Shown here: positions 34,294 to 42,428 of the stretch, one piece after another
Layout of the letters: each line of letters starts with the position of its first letter
Numbering within the stretch: the stretch's first letter is position 1
NCBI GenBank assembly: GCA_004020315.1
Contig: SAQG01000019.1
Coordinates: forward strand, 45,611-109,610
DNA length: 64,000 bases
Origin: Mesorhizobium sp.
GTDB taxonomy: Bacteria > Pseudomonadota > Alphaproteobacteria > Rhizobiales > Rhizobiaceae
Direction of reading: 5' to 3'
Notes under the pieces: generated by a model
What the model saw: the letters and a program-made list of their open reading frames with translations, nothing else
Told to the model about the DNA's origin: nothing
Database searches by the model: none
Translations under genes and position numbers: made by a program

Positions 34294-35331
34294 CTATGCC
34301 GCGGTCGACATGAAGCGGCCAACGTCGTCGGGCGCGACCTCCATCCGGATTGCCGTCCGCAGGGCCTCGAGGCCGAGATTGCGGAGATCGTCGTTGAAGT
34401 CGCTTCGCTGTGGGGACAGCACAATCGCGTCGATGCCGACAGTGCGCGCCCGCATAATGAGGGTGTTGCATGCCCAGTCCCCGGCCGGATCATTGTCGCG
34501 GGCGATATATAATCTGCGGAGCCTCGGCGGGAATAAGACAGCGGCTAGATGGGCAGCGGAAAGTGCCGCCAGCATCGGCATGTCAAGAAGGACCGAACGG
34601 ATTGACAAGACGGTCTCGATCCCTTCGCCGGCTGCCATGACATCGTCACCTATGCCCAACCGTACCGCGTTGCCGAGAAGAGCGCCCATCGCCCGTCGCG
34701 GGGTGTCGATCGGGGCCTTGCCGCGGCCACTGGGGTCGAGCCACGTCCGGTGTGCTCCAGTGATCTGGCCGTTGAGATCGGTGACAACGGCGATCATCGC
34801 CGGCCAGGTTTCGGGCGGGCTGTGCTTGTCAGGTCGATAGTAGCAGTGGGGATGGAACCGCAGGCTCTCTGTTCCCTGTAAATGCGCAATGCCGCGTTCA
34901 CGCAAATACGCTTCGACGATTGTGCCCAAAATCGGCTTCGACCTGCCGATGAGGCGGCGGGCTGCCTCGGGCGATCCGGTCGGCATTGATGCCAGCCGCT
35001 GGCGGGACTGAGGCTCAGGCTCGGAAGGCTGCATATTGAGGAAAGCCCGCGCCTCGTTGGCAATGTCCTTGAAGTCCACGAGGCCGCAGCTCTCACGGAT
35101 GAGGTCGAGAAGGTCGCCGTGCTCGCCGGTGGCGGCGTCGGTCCATTTGCCGGCCGCGCCTTTGCCGGATTCCGGCCCCGTCAGCCGAACAAACATCGAG
35201 CGGCCAGGCGTGTTTCGGGCATCACCGACCAGCCAATAGCGGCCCTCGCGGTGCCCAGCTGAGAGATAGTAACGGCAGACGGCCTCGGCCCGGCGACCGA
35301 GACGTTGCGCAAGATCCGTTGCGGTTTTCAT
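34294..35331 (-). CDS. Toprim-domain primase-like protein
   Basis: 345 residues, ATG with GGGAGG 5 bp upstream. The N-terminal half resembles a primase zinc-binding-like region without cysteines (AGHREGRYWLVGDARNTPGRS, then WTDAATGEHGDLLDLI). The C-terminal toprim domain shows the catalytic glutamate in AAGEGIETVLS and the DxD-like motif in LYIARDNDPAGD. Such proteins are thought to prime synthesis of the complementary strand after transfer. It follows the parB remnant in the same direction. A protein of about 310-350 residues is the normal length for the group, so it appears intact. Confidence 0.88.
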   Translation of the reverse strand: MKTATDLAQRLGRRAEAVCRYYLSAGHREGRYWLVGDARNTPGRSMFVRLTGPESGKGAAGKWTDAATGEHGDLLDLIRESCGLVDFKDIANEARAFLNMQPSEPEPQSRQRLASMPTGSPEAARRLIGRSKPILGTIVEAYLRERGIAHLQGTESLRFHPHCYYRPDKHSPPETWPAMIAVVTDLNGQITGAHRTWLDPSGRGKAPIDTPRRAMGALLGNAVRLGIGDDVMAAGEGIETVLSIRSVLLDMPMLAALSAAHLAAVLFPPRLRRLYIARDNDPAGDWACNTLIMRARTVGIDAIVLSPQRSDFNDDLRNLGLEALRTAIRMEVAPDDVGRFMSTAA

Positions 35332-35388
35332 AACGACCTCCCCAGACGAGAAAGGGGCCCGCCGTTGCCGGCTGGCCCTCGGGTTCGG

Positions 35389-35624
35389 CTATTCGACGGC
35401 GATCGCATACGTGCCGATCTTGGCTGGCTCGTCTTCGAACTGCGGCTCGGCGTCCGCCGTTTGTTCGAACTCGCGATCGCGAGCCGCTCGGTCTCCGTCG
35501 TTGCGGCGGCCGCCACGATCATGCAGCCGAACGAGCCAGCGGACGTTCGCCTGGAGATGACGAGCTGGTTTAAGGGAATGTCGCACCACGACGACAAGAA
35601 CAGTTTCTTGGCAGCTGTAGCCAT
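35389..35624 (-). pseudogene. Collapsed ParB-like gene (N- and C-terminal ends only)
   Basis: The start MATAAKKLFLSSWCDIP then LNQLVIS matches the N-terminus of the large ParB-like proteins of these elements (a DIPFNKLVLSQSNVR-type stretch). After LVIS a one-base shift is needed to continue into ANVRW. The second frame then runs to an acidic C-terminus EPQFEDEPAKIGTYAIAVE and a stop at 35389. The normal protein is several hundred residues longer, so most of the gene was deleted. It lies exactly where parB is expected, between toprim and DUF932. The family resemblance comes from a short stretch, so confidence is moderate. Confidence 0.6.
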
Positions 35625-35654
35625 TGGAATGTACTCCGCGACGGGCGGCCGAAA

Positions 35655-35714
35655 GCCTCTCTCTCAGCCTCCACTCCGTCACGAAGCTGCGGCCCATCTC
35701 TCACTCTGAGAGAC
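35655..35714 (-). promoter_or_regulatory. Conserved leader element, copy upstream of the parB remnant
   Basis: On the plus strand it reads GCCTCTCTCTC, then CCGTCACG, GCGGCCC and TCTCACTCTGAGAGACG, with the same order and spacing as 36997-37057. Both copies sit just upstream of a minus-strand gene start (31 bp and 29 bp). This may be a shared regulatory or RNA-binding leader. Confidence 0.55.
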
Positions 35715-35771
35715 GAGCCGCAGAACCGAACGCCCCGCAGGACGTCGAACCGGGAAATCTGTGAATCCGGC

Positions 35772-36968
35772 TCAGGCGACCAGGTCGAGCAGTTTCTTCG
35801 CCCGAGCCTCGAGGCCGAGCCGCACGTCCTGGAGCGTCTTTTCGCGCGCAAGCGCAGTGATACCTTGGACGAAATCGAAGATGCTCTCGGGCTTGCGGCC
35901 TTCCTCGGCGAGCACCGTCTCGATGATCTTGGTGGTCTCGGCTTTGCTAAAGCCCCGCTTGCGGAGGAAGTCGGTACGGTCTTCATCGGAGCGGGCAGCG
36001 ATCCGGGCGCGGGCCGCCTTGATGCCGTTGACGAAGGGTGCCGGGCTGGAGTCTGCAAACCGCGCGAGCGCCGGCGCGGCCTCATAAGCGAAGCGCGAGG
36101 CAGCATATTTCGAGTGCCGGATCGTGATCTCCTCGAAATCCTCCACGCCCCACAGGTTGCGGTTTTGGCACACGGCGCGAAGATAGAAGGAAGCTATGCC
36201 GAGCGTCTTGGCGCCCACCTCCGAGTTCCAGCAGTAGAAGCCGCGGAAGAAGAGGTCAGGCGAGCCATCGGGCAGTCGCCCCGCCTCGATGGGATTGAGA
36301 TCATCAACCAGGAAGAGGAATACATCTCGGTCGCTGACGTAGAGGGTGGTCGTGTCCTTCGTCACGCCGGCGCGGGGGTTGTAGATGCCGGATGACCAGT
36401 CCAGCACTCCCGGCACTTTCCAGCGTGTGTCGCCGGTGCCGTCACCGGCGATCCGCTGAACTGCGGCCACCAGCTCGTGGTCATAAATCCGGCCATAGTC
36501 CGGGCCCGTGACGGCGCGGAGTTCGACGCGGCCGTCATCCGTCTCAAGCGTTTTGATCTGCTCGGTCCGGTGCGAGGCTAAGCCATATTGCAGGTTGATA
36601 CCCGCAAGTGCAGCGGGCAACTGACGAAGGTAGGCAGCCGGCGCGCCGACCAAGCCCGTAAGTTGTCCAAAGCTCCAGTGGGTTGGCGAGACCGGTTCGG
36701 CCGCACCTGGCAGTATAAGGGACAGGCGTACGGCATTATCGCGGCTGGCTTCGACGCGGACCGCCGCGCTCTCGACGGTTCGTGTCCGACTGCGTTCGCT
36801 TCGGCTGTTCACGGAATCGAACAACTCCGACAAAGACAGGAAGCGCTCGTCATCGGGCCGGAAAAACCATTCCGACGACACGCGCCCAATCCGCTGGCCA
36901 CGACCGACATCCACCTTGTAGCCGCCGTTTGCATCGCGAGTGGCGTCCAGAATTTCAACATTGCGCAT
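35772..36968 (-). CDS. DUF932 family protein
   Basis: 398 residues from the ATG at 36968 with GGAGAT upstream. It is a DUF932 (phage/plasmid-like TIGR03299) protein: THWSFGQLTGLVGAPAAYL, RAVTGPDYGRIYDHELV, LYVSDRDVFLFLVDD, CWNSEVGAKTLGIASF and RHSKYAASRFAYEA are typical. Members occur on ICEs, plasmids and phages; the role is not known, with anti-restriction or DNA maintenance proposed. The coding sequence shows no break. It is the rightmost gene of the minus-strand arm and diverges from the excisionase-like/integrase pair. Confidence 0.88.
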   Translation of the reverse strand: MRNVEILDATRDANGGYKVDVGRGQRIGRVSSEWFFRPDDERFLSLSELFDSVNSRSERSRTRTVESAAVRVEASRDNAVRLSLILPGAAEPVSPTHWSFGQLTGLVGAPAAYLRQLPAALAGINLQYGLASHRTEQIKTLETDDGRVELRAVTGPDYGRIYDHELVAAVQRIAGDGTGDTRWKVPGVLDWSSGIYNPRAGVTKDTTTLYVSDRDVFLFLVDDLNPIEAGRLPDGSPDLFFRGFYCWNSEVGAKTLGIASFYLRAVCQNRNLWGVEDFEEITIRHSKYAASRFAYEAAPALARFADSSPAPFVNGIKAARARIAARSDEDRTDFLRKRGFSKAETTKIIETVLAEEGRKPESIFDFVQGITALAREKTLQDVRLGLEARAKKLLDLVA

Positions 36969-36996
36969 GGCTGATCTCCATGACGGACCGCCGAGA

Positions 36997-37057
36997 GCCT
37001 CTCTCTCGACCTTCAACCCGTCACGGCGAAAGCCGCAGCCCTCTCACTTTCGAGACG
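36997..37057 (-). promoter_or_regulatory. Conserved leader element, copy upstream of DUF932
   Basis: Second copy of the element at 35655-35714. Shared blocks are GCCTCTCTCTC, CCGTCACGG, CTCTCACTTT and GAGACG. It lies in the presumed 5' untranslated region of DUF932. Confidence 0.55.
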
Positions 37058-37575
37058 TTGCGGGGAGAGCGTCCGCCGAAGGGTGAACGAGACGGTGGGC
37101 CCTGGCGCGGGGAAAAGGCCCGTATTGATGAAATTGCCAGATGTCTACGTGGCTGAAGGTGCACGCGACAATTCGGGACTTGGCGCCCAAAGCGCACCGA
37201 CGAGGCGAACCAGAAGCGATGCCCGCAAGGGAACCGCGAACTTTCCGATTAGCAGGTCAATGGGACATCTTTGCTGCCGGATCTCCCGGTGCCGCTTTTC
37301 GTAGCCCATTTTTGGGCATATCTCATGCAGCGCGCGTCCAGACCAGCGAGACAAACATGGAGACGTTGCGGCCAAATGCGACCAACTCACCGTTGGCTTG
37401 ATCTGGGGGCCTGCGGGCTTGCTTCCTATTTCGGCCGACGCAATTGCAGCAACCCAGGCACCTTTCACCTTAACTGCACCTGGTGCGACCTCCGCGTACG
37501 CGCTGACCAGACTCGCGGCCCGTCGGTTCTCGGGCGAAACGATTGCACTATTGGCGATTGCCTAAGGGCTCCGCA
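37058..37575. other. Divergent spacer between DUF932 and the integrase pair
   Basis: About 520 bp without a credible gene. It must contain promoters for both directions. I found no strong inverted repeat of operator size. Short ORFs here have biased, arginine-rich translations typical of non-coding high-GC DNA. Confidence 0.45.
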
Positions 37576-38001
37576 TTGAAACTCCCAGAGCAGTTCGACA
37601 ATGCCACACCTCTGCGCATCGAGATTGCTGCGCAAATCGCGTTTCCCGACGGCTCGATGGGCGCAGCAGGTTTGCGCAAGGAACGTGATGCCGGTCGACT
37701 TGAAACGGAATTAATCGCCGGAAAGGAGTACGTCACCTTGGCGGCGATCGCGAGAATGAGGGAGCTATGCCGCGGACGTCGAAAGGGCCACGCCTCGTCT
37801 GGCGGGACGAAAGCCGGAAAAAGGACGGAAGCCTCCGAAATAGGGCCGGATGGTTCGTCCGCGACGGGTCAACCCTCATCAGCGCTGGCGGCGGCGAAAA
37901 AAACCGTCCTGGAATTGAAAACGAAAAAGCGCTCGCGGCCTACATCGCCGACAAATACCAGCCAGCGCGCGAGCGCGGACGCGGTTCGGACGATGTCCTG
38001 A
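37576..38001 (+). CDS. Excisionase-like protein overlapping the integrase gene
   Basis: 141 residues from TTG 37576 with AGGG 12 bp upstream. The first 75 residues (LPEQFDNATPLRIEIAAQIAF, PDGSMGAAGLRKERDAGRLE, GKEYVTLAAIARMRELC) form a winged-helix-like small DNA-binding domain that I recall as annotated excisionase in Mesorhizobium and Bradyrhizobium islands. The C-terminal 65 residues are low-complexity because this frame runs 235 bp into the integrase gene in another frame. It probably controls direction of integrase-mediated recombination. The start codon is uncertain. Confidence 0.65.
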   Translation: MKLPEQFDNATPLRIEIAAQIAFPDGSMGAAGLRKERDAGRLETELIAGKEYVTLAAIARMRELCRGRRKGHASSGGTKAGKRTEASEIGPDGSSATGQPSSALAAAKKTVLELKTKKRSRPTSPTNTSQRASADAVRTMS

Positions 38002-39206
38002 TCGCCGATGTGATCAATGTCTACCTGACCGAGGTTGTGCCGAGGCATGCCGCGCCAGACGAGACGGCGGCTCGGTTAGACAAGATCCTCGATTTCTTCG
38101 GCGAAAAGACGCTCGCCGTCATTAACCGCAAGCTCTGCCGTGACTACGTCGCGTCCAGGCCAACGGAAGCCGCCGCGCGCCGCCAACTCGAGGACCTTCG
38201 CGCGGCCATAAGATACTATCGGCAGGAAGGCTACACGACAGCCGCCCCCGCGATTGCCCTGCCTGAGAAGCCCGTGGCGCGCGAACGCTGGCTGACGCGC
38301 AGTGAAGCGGCCGCCCTTATCTGGGCCGCGTGGCGCATGAAGCAGACATGGAAAGGCCGGGAGAGTGGCCGGCGCACCGGACGCCATCTTGCCCGCTTCC
38401 TGCTCGTCGCGCTCTACACGGGGACGCGCTCGGCCGCAGTCTGCGGTGCCGCCATCCGTCCAACCGAGGGGCGCGGTTATGTGGATCTCGACCGAGGTCT
38501 TTTTTATCGCCGTGCTGATGGCGCCAAAAGGACCAAAAAGCGCCAGCCGCCCGTGCGCCTCCCGGATCGGCTGCTGGCACATTTACGTCGCTGGGCCTGC
38601 ACCGATCTCGATATCAAGACCAAGGGGCGGAGCAAGAGCGCGAATATCGGCCGCAAGATATCGCAGGATTTTGTCGTCGAGTGGAACGGAAAGCCGGTCG
38701 AATCGATCAAGAAGGGCTTCAGGACGGCGCGCAAAACCGTTGGCCTCGGCGCCGATGTCACTCCCCATACCTTCCGCCACACCGCCGCGACCTGGCTGAT
38801 GCAGGCTGGTGCCGACGTCTGGCAGGCGGCGGGCTTTCTCGGCATGACCGTGGATGTCTTGATCGACACTTATGGTCACCATCACCCTGATTACCAGGCA
38901 GACGCGGCCGCGAAGATTGCGAAGAAACACGTTGCCGCCAAGGGGCCGAGAACTGTCCTCAAGATGGACGAAAACAAAGCACGAAAACCGCACCGGCACC
39001 CTACAGTTTCCCCACAGAATTGCCGGGAAGAAATGAGGACAATGGCAAGCGAGCGTGACGGGAGAGCCCGGGAATCTGCAGCTTTTCTGGCAATCCACAT
39101 CGTTCGGGACGATGGGGTCGCAGGTTCAAATCCTGCCACTCCGACCAGATCCTCATTTGTCCGGCCCGGAGACATGGGTAAGAGATTGTACCTAAGACAT
39201 AGGTGA
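37767..39206 (+). CDS. Tyrosine-type site-specific integrase with tRNA-derived C-terminus
   Basis: 479 residues, ATG with GGGAG 4 bp upstream. The core-binding domain covers about residues 70-165 and the catalytic domain about 175-385. Active-site residues are R221 (LYTGTRSAAV), H334 and R337 (HTFRH) and nucleophile Y369 (IDTYGHHHP). The catalytic domain ends near residue 385, and about 95 more residues follow. Residues around 444-460 (IVRDDGVAGSNPATPT) are the translation of a tRNA-Pro 3' half, so the reading frame crosses the attachment site into DNA beyond it. The stop at 39206 is therefore supplied by flanking DNA. All catalytic residues are present, so the enzyme may be active. Confidence 0.93.
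   Translation: MPRTSKGPRLVWRDESRKKDGSLRNRAGWFVRDGSTLISAGGGEKNRPGIENEKALAAYIADKYQPARERGRGSDDVLIADVINVYLTEVVPRHAAPDETAARLDKILDFFGEKTLAVINRKLCRDYVASRPTEAAARRQLEDLRAAIRYYRQEGYTTAAPAIALPEKPVARERWLTRSEAAALIWAAWRMKQTWKGRESGRRTGRHLARFLLVALYTGTRSAAVCGAAIRPTEGRGYVDLDRGLFYRRADGAKRTKKRQPPVRLPDRLLAHLRRWACTDLDIKTKGRSKSANIGRKISQDFVVEWNGKPVESIKKGFRTARKTVGLGADVTPHTFRHTAATWLMQAGADVWQAAGFLGMTVDVLIDTYGHHHPDYQADAAAKIAKKHVAAKGPRTVLKMDENKARKPHRHPTVSPQNCREEMRTMASERDGRARESAAFLAIHIVRDDGVAGSNPATPTRSSFVRPGDMGKRLYLRHR
39098..39147 (+). other. 3' half of tRNA-Pro(CGG): integrase attachment-site remnant
   Basis: Anticodon stem CATCG/CGATG (39098-39102, 39110-39114) encloses the 7-base loop TTCGGGA with anticodon CGG. A 5-base variable loop, T-stem GCAGG/CCTGC with loop TTCAAAT, acceptor strand CACTCCG, discriminator A and CCA (39145-39147) follow. 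The 5' acceptor strand (expected CGGAGTG) and D-arm are absent upstream, so this is not a working tRNA. It is what remains when an element recombines into the 3' part of the gene. It lies inside the integrase reading frame. No second copy exists in the window. Confidence 0.85.
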
Positions 39207-39537
39207 CAACCTCGTGCGAACGGGTTGTCGATTGGTTGCAATGTCCGTTCCAGGTCGATGTATCCGAGATCGTAGTGCATGAAGCTCAACAGCCAAATGC
39301 AGTCGTCGACCTCGGTGATGCCGAGCCTTTGTCCGGTGGAGACGTTGATCTTCTGTGCATGCAGATGCGGCCGCAGGCGGTGACGAGTACGTCGCGATCG
39401 TGGAAGGGGTATTCCACCTCCGGCAGGCCTTCATAGGCTGTTGAAGCGGGCGTGTAGAGTTCGGCCGGCGCCTTCATGGCGAGCGCTTCGTGCGGCCTTT
39501 CCCCATTGAACTCGTTGACGAAAGCCTCGAACCTCGC
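39172..39537 (-). mobile_element. IS481-type transposase C-terminal remnant, frameshifted
   Basis: Minus-strand frame 1 (from about 39537) reads RFEAFVNEFNGERPHEALAM, APAELYTPAS, YEGLPEVEYPFHDRDVLVTA and CGRICMH, the C-terminal part of an integrase-core (DDE) transposase of the IS481/IS3-like group. After a shift near 39360 a second frame continues EVDDCIWLLSF-like sequence, MHYDLGYIDLERTLQPIDNPF (in parts), and ends LLPMSPG near 39172. The N-terminal two thirds, including the first DDE residues, are missing. The fragment begins 25 bp after the tRNA remnant. Confidence 0.8.
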
Positions 39538-39577
39538 CTGCTGCTGCGGGATGTTTGAGCCCGGCGGCCGGCTCGTT

Positions 39578-40191
39578 TCCTTCTTCACCACCGCCTCCTC
39601 CGGCTCCTCGCATCTCTATCACCGCAACATCGACTGGCGGCTGTTTCGGCGTCTGGCTCCCTTCGGCATCGCTGGCGGCTGTCTCGGCGCCTACGTCCTG
39701 ACTTCGTTCGATGGCGACATCATCAAGCCGTTCGTGACCGGCTATCTCGGCTTGGTCGGCGTTTGGCTGGTAGTTCGGTCGTTCTGGAAAATCCCATCGC
39801 GGCCGGTGCGTGCGCGGTTTGTTGCGCCCCTCGGAGCAACCGGCGGCTTTCTCGATGCAGCAGGCGGCAGGAGGCTAGGGGCCAAGCGTCACCACCGGCC
39901 CGGGCGGTGCGCTCACGTGACCGGCACTGTAAATGCGAGCGAGTTCTGGTCGCGCTCGCGGTTTCCTTTAGTTTCCTGCTCGCGCTCCTCACCGGCCGAT
40001 GGGAGGTCGTCGGCGGTATAGCCTCCAGCCTACCCTCGATTCTCGGGCTAACCGTTGGCGGATTGTTCGCGGCTCTGCTTGCCGGGCTGATGGTGAAGCG
40101 GCTCAACGAGCGCGTGCTGCTGCGGGCTGTTGGTCTGCTGATCGTCAGACTGGCAGGCTATCAGACGGCTCAGATGAGTGGTTTGATTTGA
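39578..40191 (+). pseudogene. TSUP (TauE/SafE-like) membrane transporter remnant
   Basis: The sequence from SSGSSHLYHRNIDWRLF through FGIAGGCLGAYVLTSF and FVAPLGATGGFLDAAGG is the middle of a sulfite-exporter TauE/SafE family protein. Near 39885 the frame breaks (the expected GGGGWGPVVTTG is garbled) and the plus-one frame carries VALAVSFSFLLALLTGRWEV to RAVGLLIVRLAGYQTAQMSG and a stop at 40191. About 70 N-terminal residues are replaced by IS sequence. The gene is dead by both truncation and frameshift. Confidence 0.8.
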
Positions 40192-40424
40192 GGATAAATT
40201 TCGACTGGGTTCTGCTCAGCTCCTATGTCGTACTGTCGAAATCGCCATTTTTAAGGAATACTCGCGGGTACTCGTGTGACTCGACAGATTCATGCCATAC
40301 CGAACTGTGCAAGTCTCTCAACGTCGAGCTACGCCATATTACTCTGATACCTTATTTGTGCTTGTGCATCCAGTAACTAGGTATTCTCTATTTCCCTCCC
40401 GTCGTTCTGCCAGGAAGAAGAGAA

Positions 40425-42425
40425 ATGCCAGCGACCAAAATACTGTGGGGCCAGGTCCTCACTGTCCTTCTGATTGTACTCGTCACCATATGGGGTGCGA
40501 CGCAGTGGACAGCGTGGCGGCTGGACTTCCAGCCGCAATTAGGCTCGCCTTGGTTCGAGTTTGTTGGCCAGTCCGTCTATCTACCGCCTGCATTTTTCTG
40601 GTGGTGGTTCTTCTACGATGCCTATGCGCCTGAGGTTTTCGTCAAGGGCGCGCTGATTTGCGCGAGCGGCAGCTTCATGGCGATCGCCATCGCGATTGGG
40701 ATGTCGGTGTGGCGGGCGCGCGAGGCGAAGAACGCGGCCACCTACGGCTCGGCGCGCTGGGCGACGCGCGACGAGATCAGAGCCGAAGGCATGATCGGCC
40801 CCGACGGCGTCGTGCTCGGGAAACTCGACCGCGACTATTTACGCCATGATGGTCCAGAACATGTGTTGTGCTTTGCGCCAACTCGAAGCGGCAAGGGCGT
40901 CGGCCTCGTTGTGCCGACGCTGCTCACCTGGCCGGGAAGCGCTATCGTCCATGATATCAAGGGGGAGAATTGGGAACTGACGGCCGGATGGCGGTCGCGC
41001 TTCGGCCGCGTACTGCTGTTCGATCCGACCAATGCGATGTCGGCGGCCTACAATCCCTTGCTGGAAGTGCGACGTGGTGAATGGGAAGTGCGCGATGTTC
41101 AGAACGTCGCCGATGTGCTGGTCGACCCCGAGGGCTCGTTGGAGCGCAGGAATCATTGGGAGAAGACCAGCCACGCGCTGTTGGTCGGCGCCATCCTGCA
41201 TGTCCTCTACGCCGAAAGGGACAAAACACTCGCCGGCGTTGCCAACGTTCTCTCAGACCCACATCGACCGATCGAGACGACGCTGCGCACCATGATGCTG
41301 ACGAAGCACCTGGGTGAGGGCGGCCCGCATCCGGTCGTGGCATCGGCCGCACGCGAACTGCTCAACAAGTCCGAGAACGAACGTTCCGGTGTCCTCTCGA
41401 CAGCCATGAGCTTTCTAGGGCTCTACCGCGATCCGGTCGTAGCAAAGGTAACGTCACGCTGCGACTGGCGCATCGCCGACCTCGTCGAGGGCGAACGGCC
41501 GACGACACTCTATCTGGTTGTGCCACCCTCTGACATTAGCCGCACCAAACCGCTGATCCGGCTCGTGCTCAATCAGATCGGCCGCAGACTGACGGAAGAT
41601 CTGCATGCGAAGGATCGACGGCAGCGACTATTGATGATGCTTGACGAGTTCCCGGCTCTTGGCCGGCTCGATTTCTTCGAGTCGGCTCTCGCCTTCATGG
41701 CGGGCTACGGCATCAGAAGCTTTCTGATTGCTCAATCGCTCAATCAAATCGAAAAGGCATATGGTCCAAGCAACTCCATCCTGGACAATTGTCATGTGCG
41801 GGTGAGCTTCGCCACCAATGACGAGCGGACGGCCAAGCGCGTCTCCGACTCGCTCGGCACGGCGACGGAGCTGCGCGCGATGAAGAACTATGCCGGGCAC
41901 CGGCTTTCGCCTTGGCTCGGACACCTCATGGTGTCGCGGCAGGAAACGGCACGCGCCTTAATGACACCTGGCGAGGTCATGCAGATGCCGTCGACTGACG
42001 CCATCGTCATGGTGTCAGGTCTGTTCCCGATCCGGGCGAAGAAGGCGCGCTATTTTGCGGATCCCCGATTTGCCGAACGTGTTGTGCCGCCACCGAAGCC
42101 CGCTCCGACCGAAGGAATGTCGCGCCCCGACGACTGGACCGACGCAACAATTCCCGCGGTACCGGGAGATGTGCCTCAGCAATTGAAACCCCCGACGGAA
42201 CCGCAGCACGAAGACCCGGCTAATAGCGGCATCCGCCGTCAGCCCGAAATTGCGGAGCACGAGGATATCGCGCCGGAGCGACCCACACAGCGTGACGGCG
42301 AGTTCGACCTCGACCGGGACGAACCCGATGATGATGACGCCGTCCGTCGACGCTTAGTCGACCAGGCGATGCGGCGCGCCGCGCGGCAGGCCAGCCTCGA
42401 TCCCAATGACGGCATCGAGCTTTGA
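40425..42425 (+). CDS. traG: Type IV coupling protein TraG (VirD4-like)
   Basis: A 666-residue inner-membrane ATPase that links the relaxase-DNA complex to the Trb channel. Two N-terminal membrane helices (about 7-27 and 50-95) precede Walker A APTRSGKGVGLVVP with K157, the family block GSAIVHDIKGENWELTAGWR, and Walker B LLMMLDEFPALG with D407 and E408. The C-terminal 120 residues are acidic and variable. Its start is 233 bp from the TSUP remnant; this AT-richer spacer likely holds the operon promoter, and GGAAGAAGAG precedes the ATG. The stop is 3 bp from the CopG-like gene. Confidence 0.95.
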   Translation: MPATKILWGQVLTVLLIVLVTIWGATQWTAWRLDFQPQLGSPWFEFVGQSVYLPPAFFWWWFFYDAYAPEVFVKGALICASGSFMAIAIAIGMSVWRAREAKNAATYGSARWATRDEIRAEGMIGPDGVVLGKLDRDYLRHDGPEHVLCFAPTRSGKGVGLVVPTLLTWPGSAIVHDIKGENWELTAGWRSRFGRVLLFDPTNAMSAAYNPLLEVRRGEWEVRDVQNVADVLVDPEGSLERRNHWEKTSHALLVGAILHVLYAERDKTLAGVANVLSDPHRPIETTLRTMMLTKHLGEGGPHPVVASAARELLNKSENERSGVLSTAMSFLGLYRDPVVAKVTSRCDWRIADLVEGERPTTLYLVVPPSDISRTKPLIRLVLNQIGRRLTEDLHAKDRRQRLLMMLDEFPALGRLDFFESALAFMAGYGIRSFLIAQSLNQIEKAYGPSNSILDNCHVRVSFATNDERTAKRVSDSLGTATELRAMKNYAGHRLSPWLGHLMVSRQETARALMTPGEVMQMPSTDAIVMVSGLFPIRAKKARYFADPRFAERVVPPPKPAPTEGMSRPDDWTDATIPAVPGDVPQQLKPPTEPQHEDPANSGIRRQPEIAEHEDIAPERPTQRDGEFDLDRDEPDDDDAVRRRLVDQAMRRAARQASLDPNDGIEL

Positions 42426-42428
42426 ATC

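Noticed and set aside
33983..34471. N-terminal extension of the DUF2493 frame
   Set aside because: The frame is open by chance. The strong AAGGAG site and conserved start MSDHDPD are at 33982, and the upstream translation is low-complexity and overlaps the toprim gene.
40192..40424. TraR/quorum-sensing tra-box upstream of traG
   Set aside because: I looked for an 18-bp dyad resembling known tra boxes in this spacer and saw none; TGTGCTTGTGCA is only partly symmetric.
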